Shown here piece by piece: positions 37,499 through 50,626 of a stretch of 64,000 nt of DNA. This DNA is from Mycobacterium angelicum. GTDB lineage: Bacteria; Actinomycetota; Actinomycetes; Mycobacteriales; Mycobacteriaceae. Below the pieces are notes generated by a model. That model saw nothing but the letters and a program-made list of their open reading frames with translations. It was not told where the DNA came from and did not search any database. The stretch is from NCBI RefSeq assembly GCF_002086155.1, contig NZ_MVHE01000004.1, positions 1-64,000 of the forward strand. The letters run 5' to 3'. The position numbers and the translations under genes are program-made. Positions within the stretch are counted from its first letter, which is position 1, and every line of letters begins with the position of its first letter.

Positions 37499-39103
37499 TT
37501 AGCTTGCCCCCGGCGCACCATCTGAGCCGAACTGCTGTCCGCCCTTACCACCCGTGCCACCAGGTCCGCCGAAGATGCCGTCCCCGCCGTTTCCGCCGTT
37601 GCCGATCCACTGGGCGCTACCGCCGTTGCCGCCGGCCGCGGGCAGCCCCAGACTCGTGCCCGCGTCACCGCCGGCACCGCCGCCGCCGATCAGCCCGCCG
37701 GTGCCGCCGTTGCCACCGTCACCACCGTTGCTGCCGATGCCGCCGCCCAAGCCAGCTCCACCCACGCCGCCGGACCCGCCGTACCCGAATAACCCGATCG
37801 CGTTGCCGCCGTTACCGCCCTTGCCGCCCGGGATCCCAGCTCCACCTGAGCCGCCCGCGCCGCCGTTGCCGACGAACGTGCCGCCGTTACCGCCGGCACC
37901 TCCGGCGGATGGCGTTCCGCCGTCGCCGAATTGCCCGTTGCCGCCGGCACCACCGTCGCCCCATAACGATGCGTTGCCCCCATTGCCTGCAAGCCCTCCG
38001 TTGAAGCCCAAGCCGCCGTCGCCGCCGTCGCCGGCGTCGCCGAACATCCCGCCGTTGCCGCCCCCACCGCCGTTGCCACCGTTGCCGTTAATGGTGCCCG
38101 CAGACCCACCAATCCCGCCGTCCCCACCGCTCCCGATCAGACCACCCGTACCGCCATGGCCGCCGTTACCGCCGTTGCCATTGCCGCCGAAGCCGCCATT
38201 GCCGCCGGCGCCGCCGTAACCCACCAGCCCGCTATTGCCGCCGGTACCGCCCGATCCGCCGTCGTCGTCACCGATACCGCCGTCCCCACCGGCGCCGGCC
38301 AGGCCCAACATGCCGGCGTTGCCGCCGCTGCCGCCGTTTCCTCCGTTGCCGCCATTTGGTCCGCTGATCCCGCCCGTACCTCCGAGGCCGCCGTTGCCGT
38401 ACAGGCCGACCGCATTGCCGCCGGCGCCGCCTTGCCCTCCGTTGGCGCCGACGGAGAGCGCTCCAACGCCACCGGGGCCGCCGGCACCTCCATTGCCGAA
38501 TAGCCAGCCACCGGTCCCGCCGGCTCCGCCCGGGTTGCCGGGTGCTGAGCTGGCTGTGCCCGGCCCGCCGGCCCCGCCGTGCCCACCGTTGCCGATCATC
38601 CCGGCCGCTCCACCGTCACCGCCGGCCTGTCCCGCAGCGCCGGACCCGCCATTACCGCCGTTGCCGTACAACAATCCGCCGGCTCCGCCGGGCTGCCCGC
38701 TGTTGGGCATCCCGTCGGTGCCGTTGCCGATCAGCGGTCGGCCCAATACGGCCTGGGCGGGCGCATTTACCGCATTGAGCACGTTGTGCGCCGCGGCTGG
38801 TATCGCCTGCAGCGGAGCTGCGTTGACCGCTTCGGCGGCCGCGTAGGAGCTGGCGCCCGCGCCGAGTGCCCGGACAAACTCGTCGTGGAAAGCCACCGCC
38901 TGAGCGCTCAACATCTGATACGCCTGCCCATGGGTATCGAACAACGCCGCGATCGCCGCCGATACCGCATCTGCGCCGGCAGCCATGACACCCGTGGTCG
39001 GGATTTCCACAACGGCGCTGGCGGAGCTGATCGACGCACGGATACAGGCGAGATCTGCGGCCGCTGCCGCCACCAAGTCCGGCGACGCAATCACGAAAGA
39101 CAT
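37499..39103 (-). CDS. PE_PGRS family protein, complete
   Basis: A 534-residue protein. The PE domain begins [25 protein letters not shown] and includes [21 protein letters not shown]. The linker has [20 protein letters not shown], and then about 380 residues of GGAGG/GNGG repeats follow to the end [17 protein letters not shown] precedes the ATG. It should be exported by ESX-5 and lie at the cell surface. The linker motif equals that of the PE_PGRS gene at the left edge of the window, so the two are close relatives. The complementary strand shows long proline-rich open frames that are only shadows. Confidence 0.94.
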   Translation of the reverse strand: MSFVIASPDLVAAAAADLACIRASISSASAVVEIPTTGVMAAGADAVSAAIAALFDTHGQAYQMLSAQAVAFHDEFVRALGAGASSYAAAEAVNAAPLQAIPAAAHNVLNAVNAPAQAVLGRPLIGNGTDGMPNSGQPGGAGGLLYGNGGNGGSGAAGQAGGDGGAAGMIGNGGHGGAGGPGTASSAPGNPGGAGGTGGWLFGNGGAGGPGGVGALSVGANGGQGGAGGNAVGLYGNGGLGGTGGISGPNGGNGGNGGSGGNAGMLGLAGAGGDGGIGDDDGGSGGTGGNSGLVGYGGAGGNGGFGGNGNGGNGGHGGTGGLIGSGGDGGIGGSAGTINGNGGNGGGGGNGGMFGDAGDGGDGGLGFNGGLAGNGGNASLWGDGGAGGNGQFGDGGTPSAGGAGGNGGTFVGNGGAGGSGGAGIPGGKGGNGGNAIGLFGYGGSGGVGGAGLGGGIGSNGGDGGNGGTGGLIGGGGAGGDAGTSLGLPAAGGNGGSAQWIGNGGNGGDGIFGGPGGTGGKGGQQFGSDGAPGAS

Positions 39104-39221
39104 CACTTCTCCCACCAAGTCCGGTCCGGGCACCGCGGGAAAACTCGGTACCAGCAAATCGTAGGAGGGTTGATCGGCCGTGATGACAGCTTTGGCCGGT
39201 AAGCGCGGCAGACATCTTCTC

Positions 39222-42121
<2,900 letters not shown>

Positions 42122-42176
42122 CCCGCGTCAAAAATCGACAAGCTTCAACAAGCAATGAAAGGGTGTGGCACCTCCG

Positions 42177-43133
42177 GTGCACAGACTTAGGGCCGCGGAG
42201 CATCCGCGGCCGGATTACGTTCTCTTACATATCAGCGACACTCATCTCATCGCAGGGGATCGCCCGCTCTACGGTGCGGTAGCCGCCGACGACCGGCTGG
42301 GCGACCTGCTTCATCAGTTAAAAGATTCCGGGTTGCGTTTCGACGCAATCGTTTTCACCGGCGACCTGGCCGACCAGGGTGAGCCTGCGGCCTATCGCAA
42401 GCTTCGCGACCTGGTCGAGCCGTTCGCCGAAGCGCTTGGCGCCGAACTTGTTTGGGTGATGGGCAATCACGACAACCGCGCCGAACTGCGCAGGTTCCTG
42501 CTCGACGAGGCGCCGTCGATGGCACCCCTTGACCGGGTGCGCATGATCGACGGCCTGCGCGTCATCACCTTGGACACCTCGGTACCCGGTCACCACTACG
42601 GCGAAGTCCGGGCGGCCCAATTGGATTGGCTGGCCGCGGAATTGGCGACGCCGGCGCCAGACGGCACCATTCTGGCACTGCATCATCCACCGATTCCGAG
42701 CGTGCTGGACATGGCCGTCACGGTGGAGCTGCGCGACCAGGCTGCGCTGGGCCGGGTGCTCAAGGGCAGCGATGTCCGTGCGATTCTCGGTGGGCACCTG
42801 CACTACTCGACCAACGCGACCTTCGTCGGCATCCCGGTGTCGGTGGCCTCGGCCACCTGCTACACCCAGGACCTCACCGTCGCCGCCGGAGGGACCCGCG
42901 GCCGAGACGGCGCCCAGGGCTGCAACCTCGTGCACGTCTACCAGGACACCGTCGTGCACTCGGTGGTTCCGCTTGGCGGCGGTCAGACCGTGGGCACCTT
43001 CGTTTCACCCGAGCAGTCGAAACGCGAAATCACCGAGAGCGGCATCTTTATCGAGCCGTCCCGGCGGGATTCGCTGTTCAGCCACCCTCCGATGGTGTTG
43101 ACACCGTCGGCACCGCAAAATCCGGCCGGCTGA
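42177..43133 (+). CDS. cpdA: Cyclic nucleotide phosphodiesterase (Rv0805-like metallophosphoesterase)
   Basis: A 318-residue class III phosphodiesterase, the same length as Rv0805. The metal-site motifs are all present: Asp21 and His23 in [32 protein letters not shown] and GGHLHYS. The C-terminal tail ([16 protein letters not shown]) is the membrane and cell-wall associating part known in M. tuberculosis. It hydrolyses 3',5'- and 2',3'-cyclic nucleotides with Fe/Mn. GTG 42177 (MHRLRAAEH) is preferred over GTG 42165 because GAAAGGG then sits at a usable distance. The 3' end overlaps cpsY by 56 bases. Confidence 0.94.
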   Translation: MHRLRAAEHPRPDYVLLHISDTHLIAGDRPLYGAVAADDRLGDLLHQLKDSGLRFDAIVFTGDLADQGEPAAYRKLRDLVEPFAEALGAELVWVMGNHDNRAELRRFLLDEAPSMAPLDRVRMIDGLRVITLDTSVPGHHYGEVRAAQLDWLAAELATPAPDGTILALHHPPIPSVLDMAVTVELRDQAALGRVLKGSDVRAILGGHLHYSTNATFVGIPVSVASATCYTQDLTVAAGGTRGRDGAQGCNLVHVYQDTVVHSVVPLGGGQTVGTFVSPEQSKREITESGIFIEPSRRDSLFSHPPMVLTPSAPQNPAG

Positions 43134-44667
43134 CGTCGGCGGCCACCTTCTCCCAGGGTGCGGGGATCGGGAAGTAGCGCTCTAAGAAGGTGACCACCAG
43201 TTCGGCGCGCTCGGCCGCGGATACCTCGGGGAAGCTGCCGTCATTGAGGCAGAAGAAGTCGTATCCGCGTCCCTTGCGCAATTCGGGAAGCAATCCCAGG
43301 CCCGCGTAGCTCGTCGTGTCGACATAGAGCACCTTCGCCTTTTCCTGCGGAACGGCGCGACCGGTCATCAGCGCGTAGTAGTGATAGAACGAGTTGGTCA
43401 CCGAAATGTCGGTGCCCGACCGGAATGCACTGGCCTGCGTGCGCGCGAATTCCTCTGGGAATTCCCGCTCCAGCTCAATCAGCACGCTCTTGCGCAACGG
43501 TGCCGCCGTGTGCTCGAGGTGACGAGTGATCACCTGCCCGAACCGCTCGTAGAGCAACCCGCGATTCACCCGGGCGGCGTTCTCAAAGCCGCTGCGGGTG
43601 GGGTCGTTGGCGCCCAGCCCGATTCGCGTCTTGGCCTCGATGAACCGGCTGACCCCGCCCGGTGAGAAGAACATGCTGGCCTTCAGCGGCCGCCCGAAGA
43701 ACATGTCGTCGTTGGAGTACAGGAAATGCTCGGCCAGATCCGGAATGTTGTGCAGCTGACTTTCCACCGCATGCGAGTTATAGGTGGGCAGTGCGGCGGG
43801 GTCGGAGAAGTGGTCCTCGGCGCGCACGATGGTGATCTTCGGGTGTTCGGCCAGCCACGGCGGGGGTGCGGAATCGGTGGCGATGAAGATGCGACGGATC
43901 CACGGGGCGAACATGTTCACCGAACGCAGCGCGTATTTCAGCTCGTCGATCTGACGAATCCGGGCCTCGGCTTCGTCGCCCTCGCCGATCACGTGCTGGG
44001 ACATCTGCGCGGCGCGCCGCGCACGGAACTCGGGGTCGTTACCATCGACCCAGGAGAAGACCAGGTCGATGTCGAAAGTCACGTCGCTGGCGTGCGGGGT
44101 GAACATCCCCTCGATGGTCGCCCACTTGTAGCCGTGAAGCTTGACGGTCGCCGGGACCAGCTCCGCGCGGGGCAGCACCTTGCGGGTGAGCGAATTCTCC
44201 ACCGGGCAGCGGATCAAGTCTTCGTCGAAAACCCAGAACTGGATCTCCACACCGAAGGCGGGCCCGTAGCGAAATCCGCCCGGCGCGATGCGGCGCCGGT
44301 AGAGCCGCACTATGTGCGGATCGACCAGCCCAGACAGCCCGCCGGTGGCCACCAGGACCGGGGAAAGTCCACGCTCGTCAATGGTTTTGGCGTACATCGG
44401 CTCGGTGGCGCATGCCGCAGCAAGCGCACGCTCGACCGCGGGACGCAGTTCGATGTTGATCGCCAGCACCGGGCGGCCCTTGTGATTGCGGATCAGCAGG
44501 AACGGAATATCGGCCTTGGTCAACACTTTTCGCACAAAGACCAGATCCTCGATCTGGGCCTCGTGCGGGGTGAGGCTGGATTCCAGGCGGGCGATCTTGC
44601 CGCGCCTAGTTACAATGATGGGATTCATGGCGGGCGGAACGCCTTCGCGCGACATGAATTTGGGCAT
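43078..44667 (-). CDS. cpsY: Stealth-family exopolysaccharide phosphotransferase CpsY
   Basis: A 529-residue hexose-1-phosphate transferase-like protein, matching Rv0806c. Stealth conserved regions are visible: CR1 [22 protein letters not shown]2 [25 protein letters not shown] with IVRAEDHF and [29 protein letters not shown], and CR3/4 near [19 protein letters not shown] and DYFFCLNDG-like [10 protein letters not shown]. Such proteins build phosphate-linked polysaccharides. ATG 44667 (MPKFMSREG) resembles the M. tuberculosis start; GTG 44676 is an alternative. A 192-base spacer with AT-rich stretches (AGTTAT at 44772 and ATAACT at 44790, possibly an operator) precedes it. Confidence 0.93.
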   Translation of the reverse strand: MPKFMSREGVPPAMNPIIVTRRGKIARLESSLTPHEAQIEDLVFVRKVLTKADIPFLLIRNHKGRPVLAINIELRPAVERALAAACATEPMYAKTIDERGLSPVLVATGGLSGLVDPHIVRLYRRRIAPGGFRYGPAFGVEIQFWVFDEDLIRCPVENSLTRKVLPRAELVPATVKLHGYKWATIEGMFTPHASDVTFDIDLVFSWVDGNDPEFRARRAAQMSQHVIGEGDEAEARIRQIDELKYALRSVNMFAPWIRRIFIATDSAPPPWLAEHPKITIVRAEDHFSDPAALPTYNSHAVESQLHNIPDLAEHFLYSNDDMFFGRPLKASMFFSPGGVSRFIEAKTRIGLGANDPTRSGFENAARVNRGLLYERFGQVITRHLEHTAAPLRKSVLIELEREFPEEFARTQASAFRSGTDISVTNSFYHYYALMTGRAVPQEKAKVLYVDTTSYAGLGLLPELRKGRGYDFFCLNDGSFPEVSAAERAELVVTFLERYFPIPAPWEKVAADVSRPDFAVPTVSTPSEGG

Positions 44668-44859
44668 TCGGAACACCGCCTTAACGAGTTGGGACTACGG
44701 CACCGGAGAGGATCTCACACATCCGGCGCCCGCGCACCGCGGCGACCAGGCATTTACAAAGATTCACAAGAAGTTATGCGGTTATAGCGATAACTCTTGC
44801 AGGACAGTGGATTTAGCGTGCTGCAGACACCTTCTGGAAACCCGCCCGTCGCAGCTGCG

Positions 44860-46137
44860 TCACATTCGGTACACCCGGTCGGGCTGGTCGGGAACGAGCT
44901 TCCCGTCGGGCCCGGCGGGTATTCGCAGCGGAGCCTGACCGCCGTCGGGCTCGTCGTAGCCCTGGGTCGCGCACGGATAGGGCGGGCTCATCCCAAGCGG
45001 GTTGATGAACGTCGGATTGACCAACCACTTGCCGTCGGAGTCGGCATAGGCCCGGCACATCAGCTCGATCTGGTTGCGGTTGAGCACGAGTCGCAGCGCG
45101 GTGGCGTCCATGGTGAACGACACGTCCCCGTCGGAGTCGCCGGCGCCGAACACCTGGCGCCGCTCCGGCGGCAGCGGCTGGAACGCCGCCGGCCCCTGCA
45201 CGCCGAACACCTGCTCGTTGACCCGGCACCGTTTGCCTTCGTTGAAGGGCATGCTCGTCTCTCCGCCGCACGAAGCGAGGCGCGTGGTCACCGCGCCGCC
45301 GTCGTGGTCGGTGCGAACGCCCATCACTTTGTCGGCGCCGACCCCGACGTCGGCCGCCCACACCCGAACCACCGCCTCCGGAGAGGCCGAGATGATCCGC
45401 ACGTCGAATCCGTTGGCCTGCAGGGTCCCGATCAGATCGCGCATCTGCGGGTAGTAGCGCACCCAGCCGGTTTGGCGGGTGCTGCCCACGGTCTGCTCGG
45501 CGCCCTGAGCGGCGTCCAGATTCTGCTGCCGTGCCGCGACGGCGAATCCGCTCACATCGGCGTCGGTCCAGCCGGCGAGCAATTGCAGCAACCAGGCATC
45601 GACCGGTTTGAAGCGGCGGTGGTTGTACCCGTCGAATGCCGTTGCACCCGAGCGGGTCTGCCCGTCGTTGTAAATGGACACGAGCTCGTCGGCGCATTCG
45701 GTGCCCGTTGCCGCGCCGGTCGGCAGCGGCTGTCCCGGGGGCGCCAGGGCGCCACAGGCGGCGGCCAGTGCCGTGGCCGCCGGCGCCGTGAGGAATTGGC
45801 TGGTGGTTGCCCAATCCGAAGGCTGGCGAATCTTGGAGTTGCGGACCACCCAGAAGAACGTCGCATGGCCGACGTCGTTTCGCACCGTGGTGTTGTCCCA
45901 GTCGAACAGTGCCAGCCGAGCGCCGTCGGCGACGGATCCGGTTTTGCCGCAGGTGCCCAGTTGTTTGATCATCGCGTTGATCCGGTCGCGGTTATCGCCG
46001 TACCAGGCGGGATCGGCGGCCACGGTCCGGCACCCGGCGCTCGGTTTACTCGCCCCCGGACGGCCGCCCGCGCAACTCGTCAGCGCCAGCACGGTCACAG
46101 CCGCGGCAGCCAGCGCGCGGAGGGGCAGCAGTGTCAT
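44860..46137 (-). CDS. HAD-like phosphatase lipoprotein
   Basis: A 425-residue putative lipoprotein. The signal sequence MTLLPLRALAAAAVTVLALTSC ends in a lipobox with the Cys near residue 22. The mature protein has a HAD-phosphatase core: motif I RLALFDWDNTTVRND, motif II DVRIISASPEAVVRV and motif IV VFGAGDSDGDVSFT, with a cap of about 130 residues between. An extracytoplasmic, membrane-anchored phosphatase is likely, with unknown substrate. It lies 11 bases after the orphan Mce gene, so the two are co-transcribed; a link between phosphate removal and lipid uptake is only a guess. Confidence 0.78.
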   Translation of the reverse strand: MTLLPLRALAAAAVTVLALTSCAGGRPGASKPSAGCRTVAADPAWYGDNRDRINAMIKQLGTCGKTGSVADGARLALFDWDNTTVRNDVGHATFFWVVRNSKIRQPSDWATTSQFLTAPAATALAAACGALAPPGQPLPTGAATGTECADELVSIYNDGQTRSGATAFDGYNHRRFKPVDAWLLQLLAGWTDADVSGFAVAARQQNLDAAQGAEQTVGSTRQTGWVRYYPQMRDLIGTLQANGFDVRIISASPEAVVRVWAADVGVGADKVMGVRTDHDGGAVTTRLASCGGETSMPFNEGKRCRVNEQVFGVQGPAAFQPLPPERRQVFGAGDSDGDVSFTMDATALRLVLNRNQIELMCRAYADSDGKWLVNPTFINPLGMSPPYPCATQGYDEPDGGQAPLRIPAGPDGKLVPDQPDRVYRM

Positions 46138-46148
46138 GTCGCCAATCT

Positions 46149-47363
46149 TCAGGGATTGATCGTGTTGTCGCCCAGTTGGCGGCCCCACACGTAGTCGAGG
46201 AGCATCGGCGACGGCAGTTCGAAATGGTTGTAGGGCACCATACTGGCGCCGACATCCATCACCAGCAGCGGTGCCGGCCACAGGTTCCGGACGATCGGTT
46301 GCCAGCATCCGGGCCGGCCGCCTGGTCCGCCTCGGGCGTTGACCCGCGGCAGGTTCTCCGGATAGATGTACGGGTTTTGCGCGCCGGCGATGCTGCCGGA
46401 CGCGGCCCCCAGCGAGTAGCCGTTGTCGCCGCCGACTGCTTTGTAGATGCGAGGCGCCACGTCGTGGAAATTGCGGATGGTGCAGAAGATTTCGGGGCTG
46501 TACTCGTCGAGCAGCTGGGCCGTGGGCACCAGGTCGGTGGCCCCACGGGCGAAGTATGGACCGCCGCGACCGAGTACGTCTGAACCGGTGTCACCCAGTC
46601 CGGCCGCCGCCAGCAACGCCGCATCCAGATCGCCGTGCTGATGGTCGACGGTGTGCGCGGTGATCGCCGCCCGGTTGAGTGCGTCCCACAGATCCGGTGC
46701 CGCGTCGGCGTAGACGTCGCCCAGTGCCGCCAGCCGAGCGATGTCCTGGCGAGCCCGCGGCAGCTGCGGGTTCACCTCGTCGAGGATGGCGTTGCCGTTC
46801 ACCACCGCGGTGCCGAACTTGTCACCCAATCCGCTCAGGGCCGCAGCGGCCGCGCTCAGGGTTACGTTGACCTTGACCGGATCCACCTTCTCGGCGATCG
46901 ACGTCAGCGTCTGGAACAACGTGTTGAACTCCGTCGTCACCTTCGTCGCATTGATCACCGTCGCGGGCGTGATGCGTTGGGCCGCAGAGTTTTCCGGCGA
47001 CGTCAATGACACGTATTTGTTGCCGAACACGGTGGTCGCCTTGATTTCGGCAGCGACGTTGGCCGGAATGGACGCGATGTATTTGGGATCTACGTCCAGC
47101 ACCACCCTGGCCGCCGCCACGCCCTCGTGGGTGATCTCGGAGATGCTGGACACCCGACCGATCTGCATCCCGTTGTAGGTGACCTTGGCGCCGGGATCCA
47201 TCACCAAACCCGCTCGCGGAGCGATCATCGTGAGCTTGGTCTTCGGGGTGAAATTTCCGCGGAACTGGCCGTACAAGGCCATCAAGGCAAGCGTTACCGT
47301 CATCAGCGCTACCAGGCCGATGATCTTGTACGGTGGCCGCCTGCCCCGACGGCGAGGCTCCAT
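46149..47363 (-). CDS. Orphan MceA-type protein
   Basis: A 404-residue Mce protein. A membrane segment near residues 14-32 (IIGLVALMTVTLALMALYG) is followed by the MlaD/Mce domain (KLTMIAPRAGLVMDPGAKVTYNGMQIGRVSSI, ATTVFGNKYVSL), a helical region (EFNTLFQTLTSIAEKVDPVKVNVTL) and the C terminus PENLPRVNARGGPGGRPGCWQPI. This is nearest to MceA proteins. It lacks the hydrophobic insert of about 50 residues that Mce1A has before PNPYTYPENLPR. No yrbE or other mce gene is near, so it stands alone with a HAD lipoprotein. Mce proteins form lipid-transport tubes across the envelope. Confidence 0.88.
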   Translation of the reverse strand: MEPRRRGRRPPYKIIGLVALMTVTLALMALYGQFRGNFTPKTKLTMIAPRAGLVMDPGAKVTYNGMQIGRVSSISEITHEGVAAARVVLDVDPKYIASIPANVAAEIKATTVFGNKYVSLTSPENSAAQRITPATVINATKVTTEFNTLFQTLTSIAEKVDPVKVNVTLSAAAAALSGLGDKFGTAVVNGNAILDEVNPQLPRARQDIARLAALGDVYADAAPDLWDALNRAAITAHTVDHQHGDLDAALLAAAGLGDTGSDVLGRGGPYFARGATDLVPTAQLLDEYSPEIFCTIRNFHDVAPRIYKAVGGDNGYSLGAASGSIAGAQNPYIYPENLPRVNARGGPGGRPGCWQPIVRNLWPAPLLVMDVGASMVPYNHFELPSPMLLDYVWGRQLGDNTINP

Positions 47364-47382
47364 GATTCTGAGACCCTAAAGT

Positions 47383-47772
47383 ATGGCTGCCCGTGACAGA
47401 GCCGATCCGGCGAAGACCCGGCAAGTCGTGTTGGGCATCGCCGACTGGTTGCGCGACGAATCCCTGCCGGCACCTGACCGTGCTGCGTTAGCCACCGCGG
47501 TTCGGCTCACCGCACGCACGCTGACCGCACTGGCCCCCGGCGCCAGCGTCGAGGTCCGAATACCGCCGTTTGTCGCGGTGCAGTGTGTGGCCGGGCCCAG
47601 ACATACCCGCGGCACCCCGCCCAATGTGGTGGAAACCGATCCGCGCACCTGGTTATTGGTGGCCACCGGGCTGCTCGGGCTGGCCCAAGCGGCGGCGACG
47701 GGGTCGTTGACCCTTTCCGGCGCGCGGGCCGGCGAAATCGAGCAGTGGTTACCGCTGGTCAATTTGGCCTGA
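47383..47772 (+). CDS. Sterol-carrier-like conserved protein (Rv0807-like)
   Basis: A 129-residue protein beginning MAARDRADPAKTRQVVLGIADWLRD and ending TGSLTLSGARAGEIEQWLPLVNL, in the pattern of the SCP-x/bacterial sterol carrier-like family that sits before purF in mycobacteria (Rv0807). ASVEVRIPPFVAVQC and GTPPNVVETDPRTWL are conserved features that I recall. It may bind a lipid or regulate; no catalytic residues are evident. It is divergent from the orphan mce gene, with 19 bases between the start codons. Confidence 0.8.
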   Translation: MAARDRADPAKTRQVVLGIADWLRDESLPAPDRAALATAVRLTARTLTALAPGASVEVRIPPFVAVQCVAGPRHTRGTPPNVVETDPRTWLLVATGLLGLAQAAATGSLTLSGARAGEIEQWLPLVNLA

Positions 47773-47911
47773 AATAACGTGGCTGATCTGTGCGTTCACG
47801 GTCAATGGACAGTTTGTCCCAAATCACCGGTCACGTCTGATTCGGCGAGGAGGGCTTGTTGCCCGTAAACTCCGTTACGTCACTAATCGCGCCCCAGGGA
47901 GCCGCCAAACC

Positions 47912-49438
47912 GTGACCGAACAGCAGCCCGAGCAAGACCTGAGTTCTCCCCGTGAAGAGTGTGGTGTGTTCGGGGTTTGGGCCCCGGGTGAAGATGTCGC
48001 CAAGCTCACCTATTACGGCCTGTACGCGTTGCAGCATCGCGGTCAGGAAGCCGCGGGAATCGCCGTCGCCGACGGCTCCCAGGTACTGGTCTTCAAGGAC
48101 CTAGGCCTGGTCAGCCAGGTGTTCGACGAGCAAACCCTGGCTGCCATGCAGGGCCACGTCGCCATCGGCCATTGCCGCTACTCCACTACCGGCGACACCA
48201 CCTGGGAAAACGCCCAGCCGGTATTCCGCAATACCGCCGCCGGCACCGGCGTCGCGTTGGGCCACAACGGCAATCTGGTCAACGCGGCCGCCCTGGCGGC
48301 GCGCGCGCGCGACGCCGGTCTGATCGCCCGGCGCTGCCCGGCCCCGGCGACCACGGACTCCGACATCCTGGGCGCGCTGCTGGCCCACGGTGCCGCCGAT
48401 GCCACCCTGGAGCAGGCCGCACTGGAGCTGCTGCCGACCGTCCGCGGAGCGTTCTGCCTGACGTTCATGGACGAAAACACGCTCTACGCGTGCCGCGACC
48501 CGCATGGGGTGCGGCCGCTGTCGCTGGGACGGCTGGATCGCGGCTGGGTGGTGGCCTCCGAAACGGCCGCGCTCGACATCGTCGGCGCGTCGTTCGTTCG
48601 TGACATCGAGCCGGGCGAATTGCTGGCGATCGACGCCGACGGGGTGCGTTCCACCCGCTTCGCCAACCCCACGCCCAAGGGCTGCATCTTCGAATACGTC
48701 TACCTGGCCCGGCCGGACAGCACGATCGCCGGCCGTTCCGTGCACGCCTCGCGGCTGGAGATCGGTCGTCAGCTGGCCCGTGAATGCCCGGTGGACGCCG
48801 ACCTGGTGATCGGCGTGCCCGAATCCGGCACCCCGGCCGCGGTGGGGTACGCCCAGGAATCCGGCATTCCCTACGGGCAGGGCCTGATGAAGAACGCCTA
48901 CGTCGGGCGGACCTTCATTCAGCCGTCTCAGACCATCCGCCAACTGGGCATTCGGCTCAAGCTCAACCCGCTCAAAGAGGTGATCCGCGGCAAGCGGCTC
49001 ATCGTCGTCGACGACTCGATCGTTCGGGGCAACACCCAGCGCGCGCTGTTGCGGATGTTGCGTGAGGCCGGTGCCCTCGAGGTGCACGTGCGAATCGCTT
49101 CACCGCCGGTGAAGTGGCCGTGCTTCTACGGCATCGATTTCCCGTCGCCGGCGGAGCTGATCGCCAACGCGGTCGAGGACGGCGGAGAAATGCTCGAAGC
49201 GGTACGGCATGCCATCAACGCCGACACGCTGGGCTACATCTCCCTGCGTGGGCTGATCGCGGCGACCGAGCAGCCCGCCTCGCGGTTGTGCACCGCCTGC
49301 TTCGACGGCGTGTATCCGATCGAACTGCCCGGCGAAACCGCGCTGGGCAAGAACGTCGTCGAGCACATGCTCACCAATGCGGCCCGCGGGGCCGGGCTGG
49401 GCGAGCTTGCCGCCGATGAAGTTCCAATTCCGCATTAG
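47912..49438 (+). CDS. purF: Amidophosphoribosyltransferase
   Basis: First committed enzyme of purine synthesis: PRPP and glutamine give phosphoribosylamine. It has 508 residues. The N-terminal glutaminase nucleophile is Cys17 in ECGVFG, exposed after propeptide cleavage. The phosphoribosyltransferase domain has the PRPP loop RLIVVDDSIVRGNTQR, and GYISLRGL, CTACFDG and LCTAC resemble the Fe-S cysteine pattern of PurF. GTG 47912 follows CAGGGAG. The frame is open further upstream and matches the longer M. tuberculosis N terminus (RxxGSRQTVT), but no start codon exists there. Confidence 0.96.
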   Translation: MTEQQPEQDLSSPREECGVFGVWAPGEDVAKLTYYGLYALQHRGQEAAGIAVADGSQVLVFKDLGLVSQVFDEQTLAAMQGHVAIGHCRYSTTGDTTWENAQPVFRNTAAGTGVALGHNGNLVNAAALAARARDAGLIARRCPAPATTDSDILGALLAHGAADATLEQAALELLPTVRGAFCLTFMDENTLYACRDPHGVRPLSLGRLDRGWVVASETAALDIVGASFVRDIEPGELLAIDADGVRSTRFANPTPKGCIFEYVYLARPDSTIAGRSVHASRLEIGRQLARECPVDADLVIGVPESGTPAAVGYAQESGIPYGQGLMKNAYVGRTFIQPSQTIRQLGIRLKLNPLKEVIRGKRLIVVDDSIVRGNTQRALLRMLREAGALEVHVRIASPPVKWPCFYGIDFPSPAELIANAVEDGGEMLEAVRHAINADTLGYISLRGLIAATEQPASRLCTACFDGVYPIELPGETALGKNVVEHMLTNAARGAGLGELAADEVPIPH

Positions 49439-49480
49439 CGACAGCACCGGCACCTGATACCGGCGCCGCGCGTGGCCCGG

Positions 49481-49486
49481 TAGCCT
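49481..49486 (+). promoter_or_regulatory. -10 hexamer TAGCCT before purM
   Basis: TAGCCT is followed by eight bases and ATG 49495; there is no ribosome site. purM may therefore have its own leaderless promoter, besides read-through from purF. Confidence 0.35.
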
Positions 49487-49494
49487 TTATCGCG

Positions 49495-50595
49495 ATGACG
49501 GATCAAGGTTCCGGACCCGGCCAATACCTGCGACCGGACAACCAGGGCATCACCTATGCATCGGCCGGGGTGGACATCGAAGCCGGTGACCGCGCCGTCG
49601 AGTTGTTCAGGCCGCTGGCCACCAAGGCCACCAGGCCCGAAGTGCGCGGCGGGCTCGGCGGCTTCGCCGGGTTGTTCGCACTGCGGGGCGACTACCGCGA
49701 ACCGGTGCTGGCCGCCTCCACCGATGGTGTCGGTACCAAGCTCGCGGTGGCCCAAGCGATGGATAAGCACGACACCGTCGGCCTGGATCTGGTCGCAATG
49801 GTGGTCGACGACCTGGTGGTGTGCGGCGCTGAGCCGCTGTTCCTGCAGGACTACATCGCTGTGGGCCGCACGGTGCCCGAACGGCTGGCAGCGATCGTCG
49901 GCGGTATTGCCGAGGGCTGCGTGCGGGCCGGCTGCGCCCTATTGGGCGGCGAGACCGCCGAACACCCGGGGCTGATGGAACCGGATCACTACGACCTGTC
50001 GGCCACCGGTGTGGGCGTGGTCGAGGCGGACAACATTCTGGGCCCCGACCGCGTCAAACCCGGGGACGTCATTATCGCGATGGGCTCGTCGGGCCTGCAT
50101 TCCAACGGCTACTCGCTGGCCCGCTCGGTGCTGCTGGAGATCGACCGGATGAACCTGGCCGGGTATGTGGAGGAGTTCGGGCGCACCCTGGGCGAAGAAC
50201 TGCTCGAGCCCACCAGGATCTACGCCAAGGACTGCCTGGCGCTGGCCGCCGAAACTCATGTCCGGACGTTCTGTCACGTCACGGGCGGCGGGCTGGCCGG
50301 CAACTTGGAGCGCGTCATTCCGCACGGGCTGGTTGCCGAGGTGGACCGCGGCACGTGGACGCCCGCGCCGGTGTTCGCCATGATCGCACAGCGCGGCCGG
50401 GTCACCCGGGCTGAGATGGAAAAGACGTTCAACATGGGCGTCGGCATGATCGCCGTGGTGGCCCCCGAGGACACCGACCGCGCCCTGGCCATCCTGACCG
50501 CACGGCACCTGGACTGCTGGGTCCTCGGGACCATCTGCAAAGGCGGAAAGGAAGGCCCGCGGGCCAAGCTGGTCGGGCAACACCCGAGGTTCTAG
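49495..50595 (+). CDS. purM: AIR synthetase (FGAM cyclo-ligase)
   Basis: A 366-residue enzyme that closes the imidazole ring of FGAM with ATP to give AIR. Signatures: GGFAGLFAL, VLAASTDGVGTKLAVAQ, DLVAMVVDDLVVCGAEPLFLQDYIA, GCALLGGETAEHPG, IIAMGSSGLHSNGYSLAR and HVTGGGLAGNLERV. Length fits Rv0809. It lies 56 bases after purF and is probably partly co-transcribed with it. Confidence 0.97.
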   Translation: MTDQGSGPGQYLRPDNQGITYASAGVDIEAGDRAVELFRPLATKATRPEVRGGLGGFAGLFALRGDYREPVLAASTDGVGTKLAVAQAMDKHDTVGLDLVAMVVDDLVVCGAEPLFLQDYIAVGRTVPERLAAIVGGIAEGCVRAGCALLGGETAEHPGLMEPDHYDLSATGVGVVEADNILGPDRVKPGDVIIAMGSSGLHSNGYSLARSVLLEIDRMNLAGYVEEFGRTLGEELLEPTRIYAKDCLALAAETHVRTFCHVTGGGLAGNLERVIPHGLVAEVDRGTWTPAPVFAMIAQRGRVTRAEMEKTFNMGVGMIAVVAPEDTDRALAILTARHLDCWVLGTICKGGKEGPRAKLVGQHPRF

Positions 50596-50626
50596 GAACC
50601 GGCCCTAGCGCGGGCAGACGGTTCTA
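50592..50626. terminator. Possible bidirectional terminator between purM and the DUF3073 gene
   Basis: GAACCG near 50595 and CGGTTC near 50620 can pair across a GC-rich loop between two convergent genes. The stem is short and no T-run follows, so this is only a suggestion. Confidence 0.25.

Noticed and set aside
37554..38846. Long proline-rich frames on the plus strand.
   Set aside because: They are the complement of the Gly-rich PGRS repeats.
44772..44795. AGTTAT/ATAACT inverted repeat before cpsY.
   Set aside because: The arms are only six bases in an AT-rich stretch; it is mentioned under cpsY but is too weak for a separate operator call.
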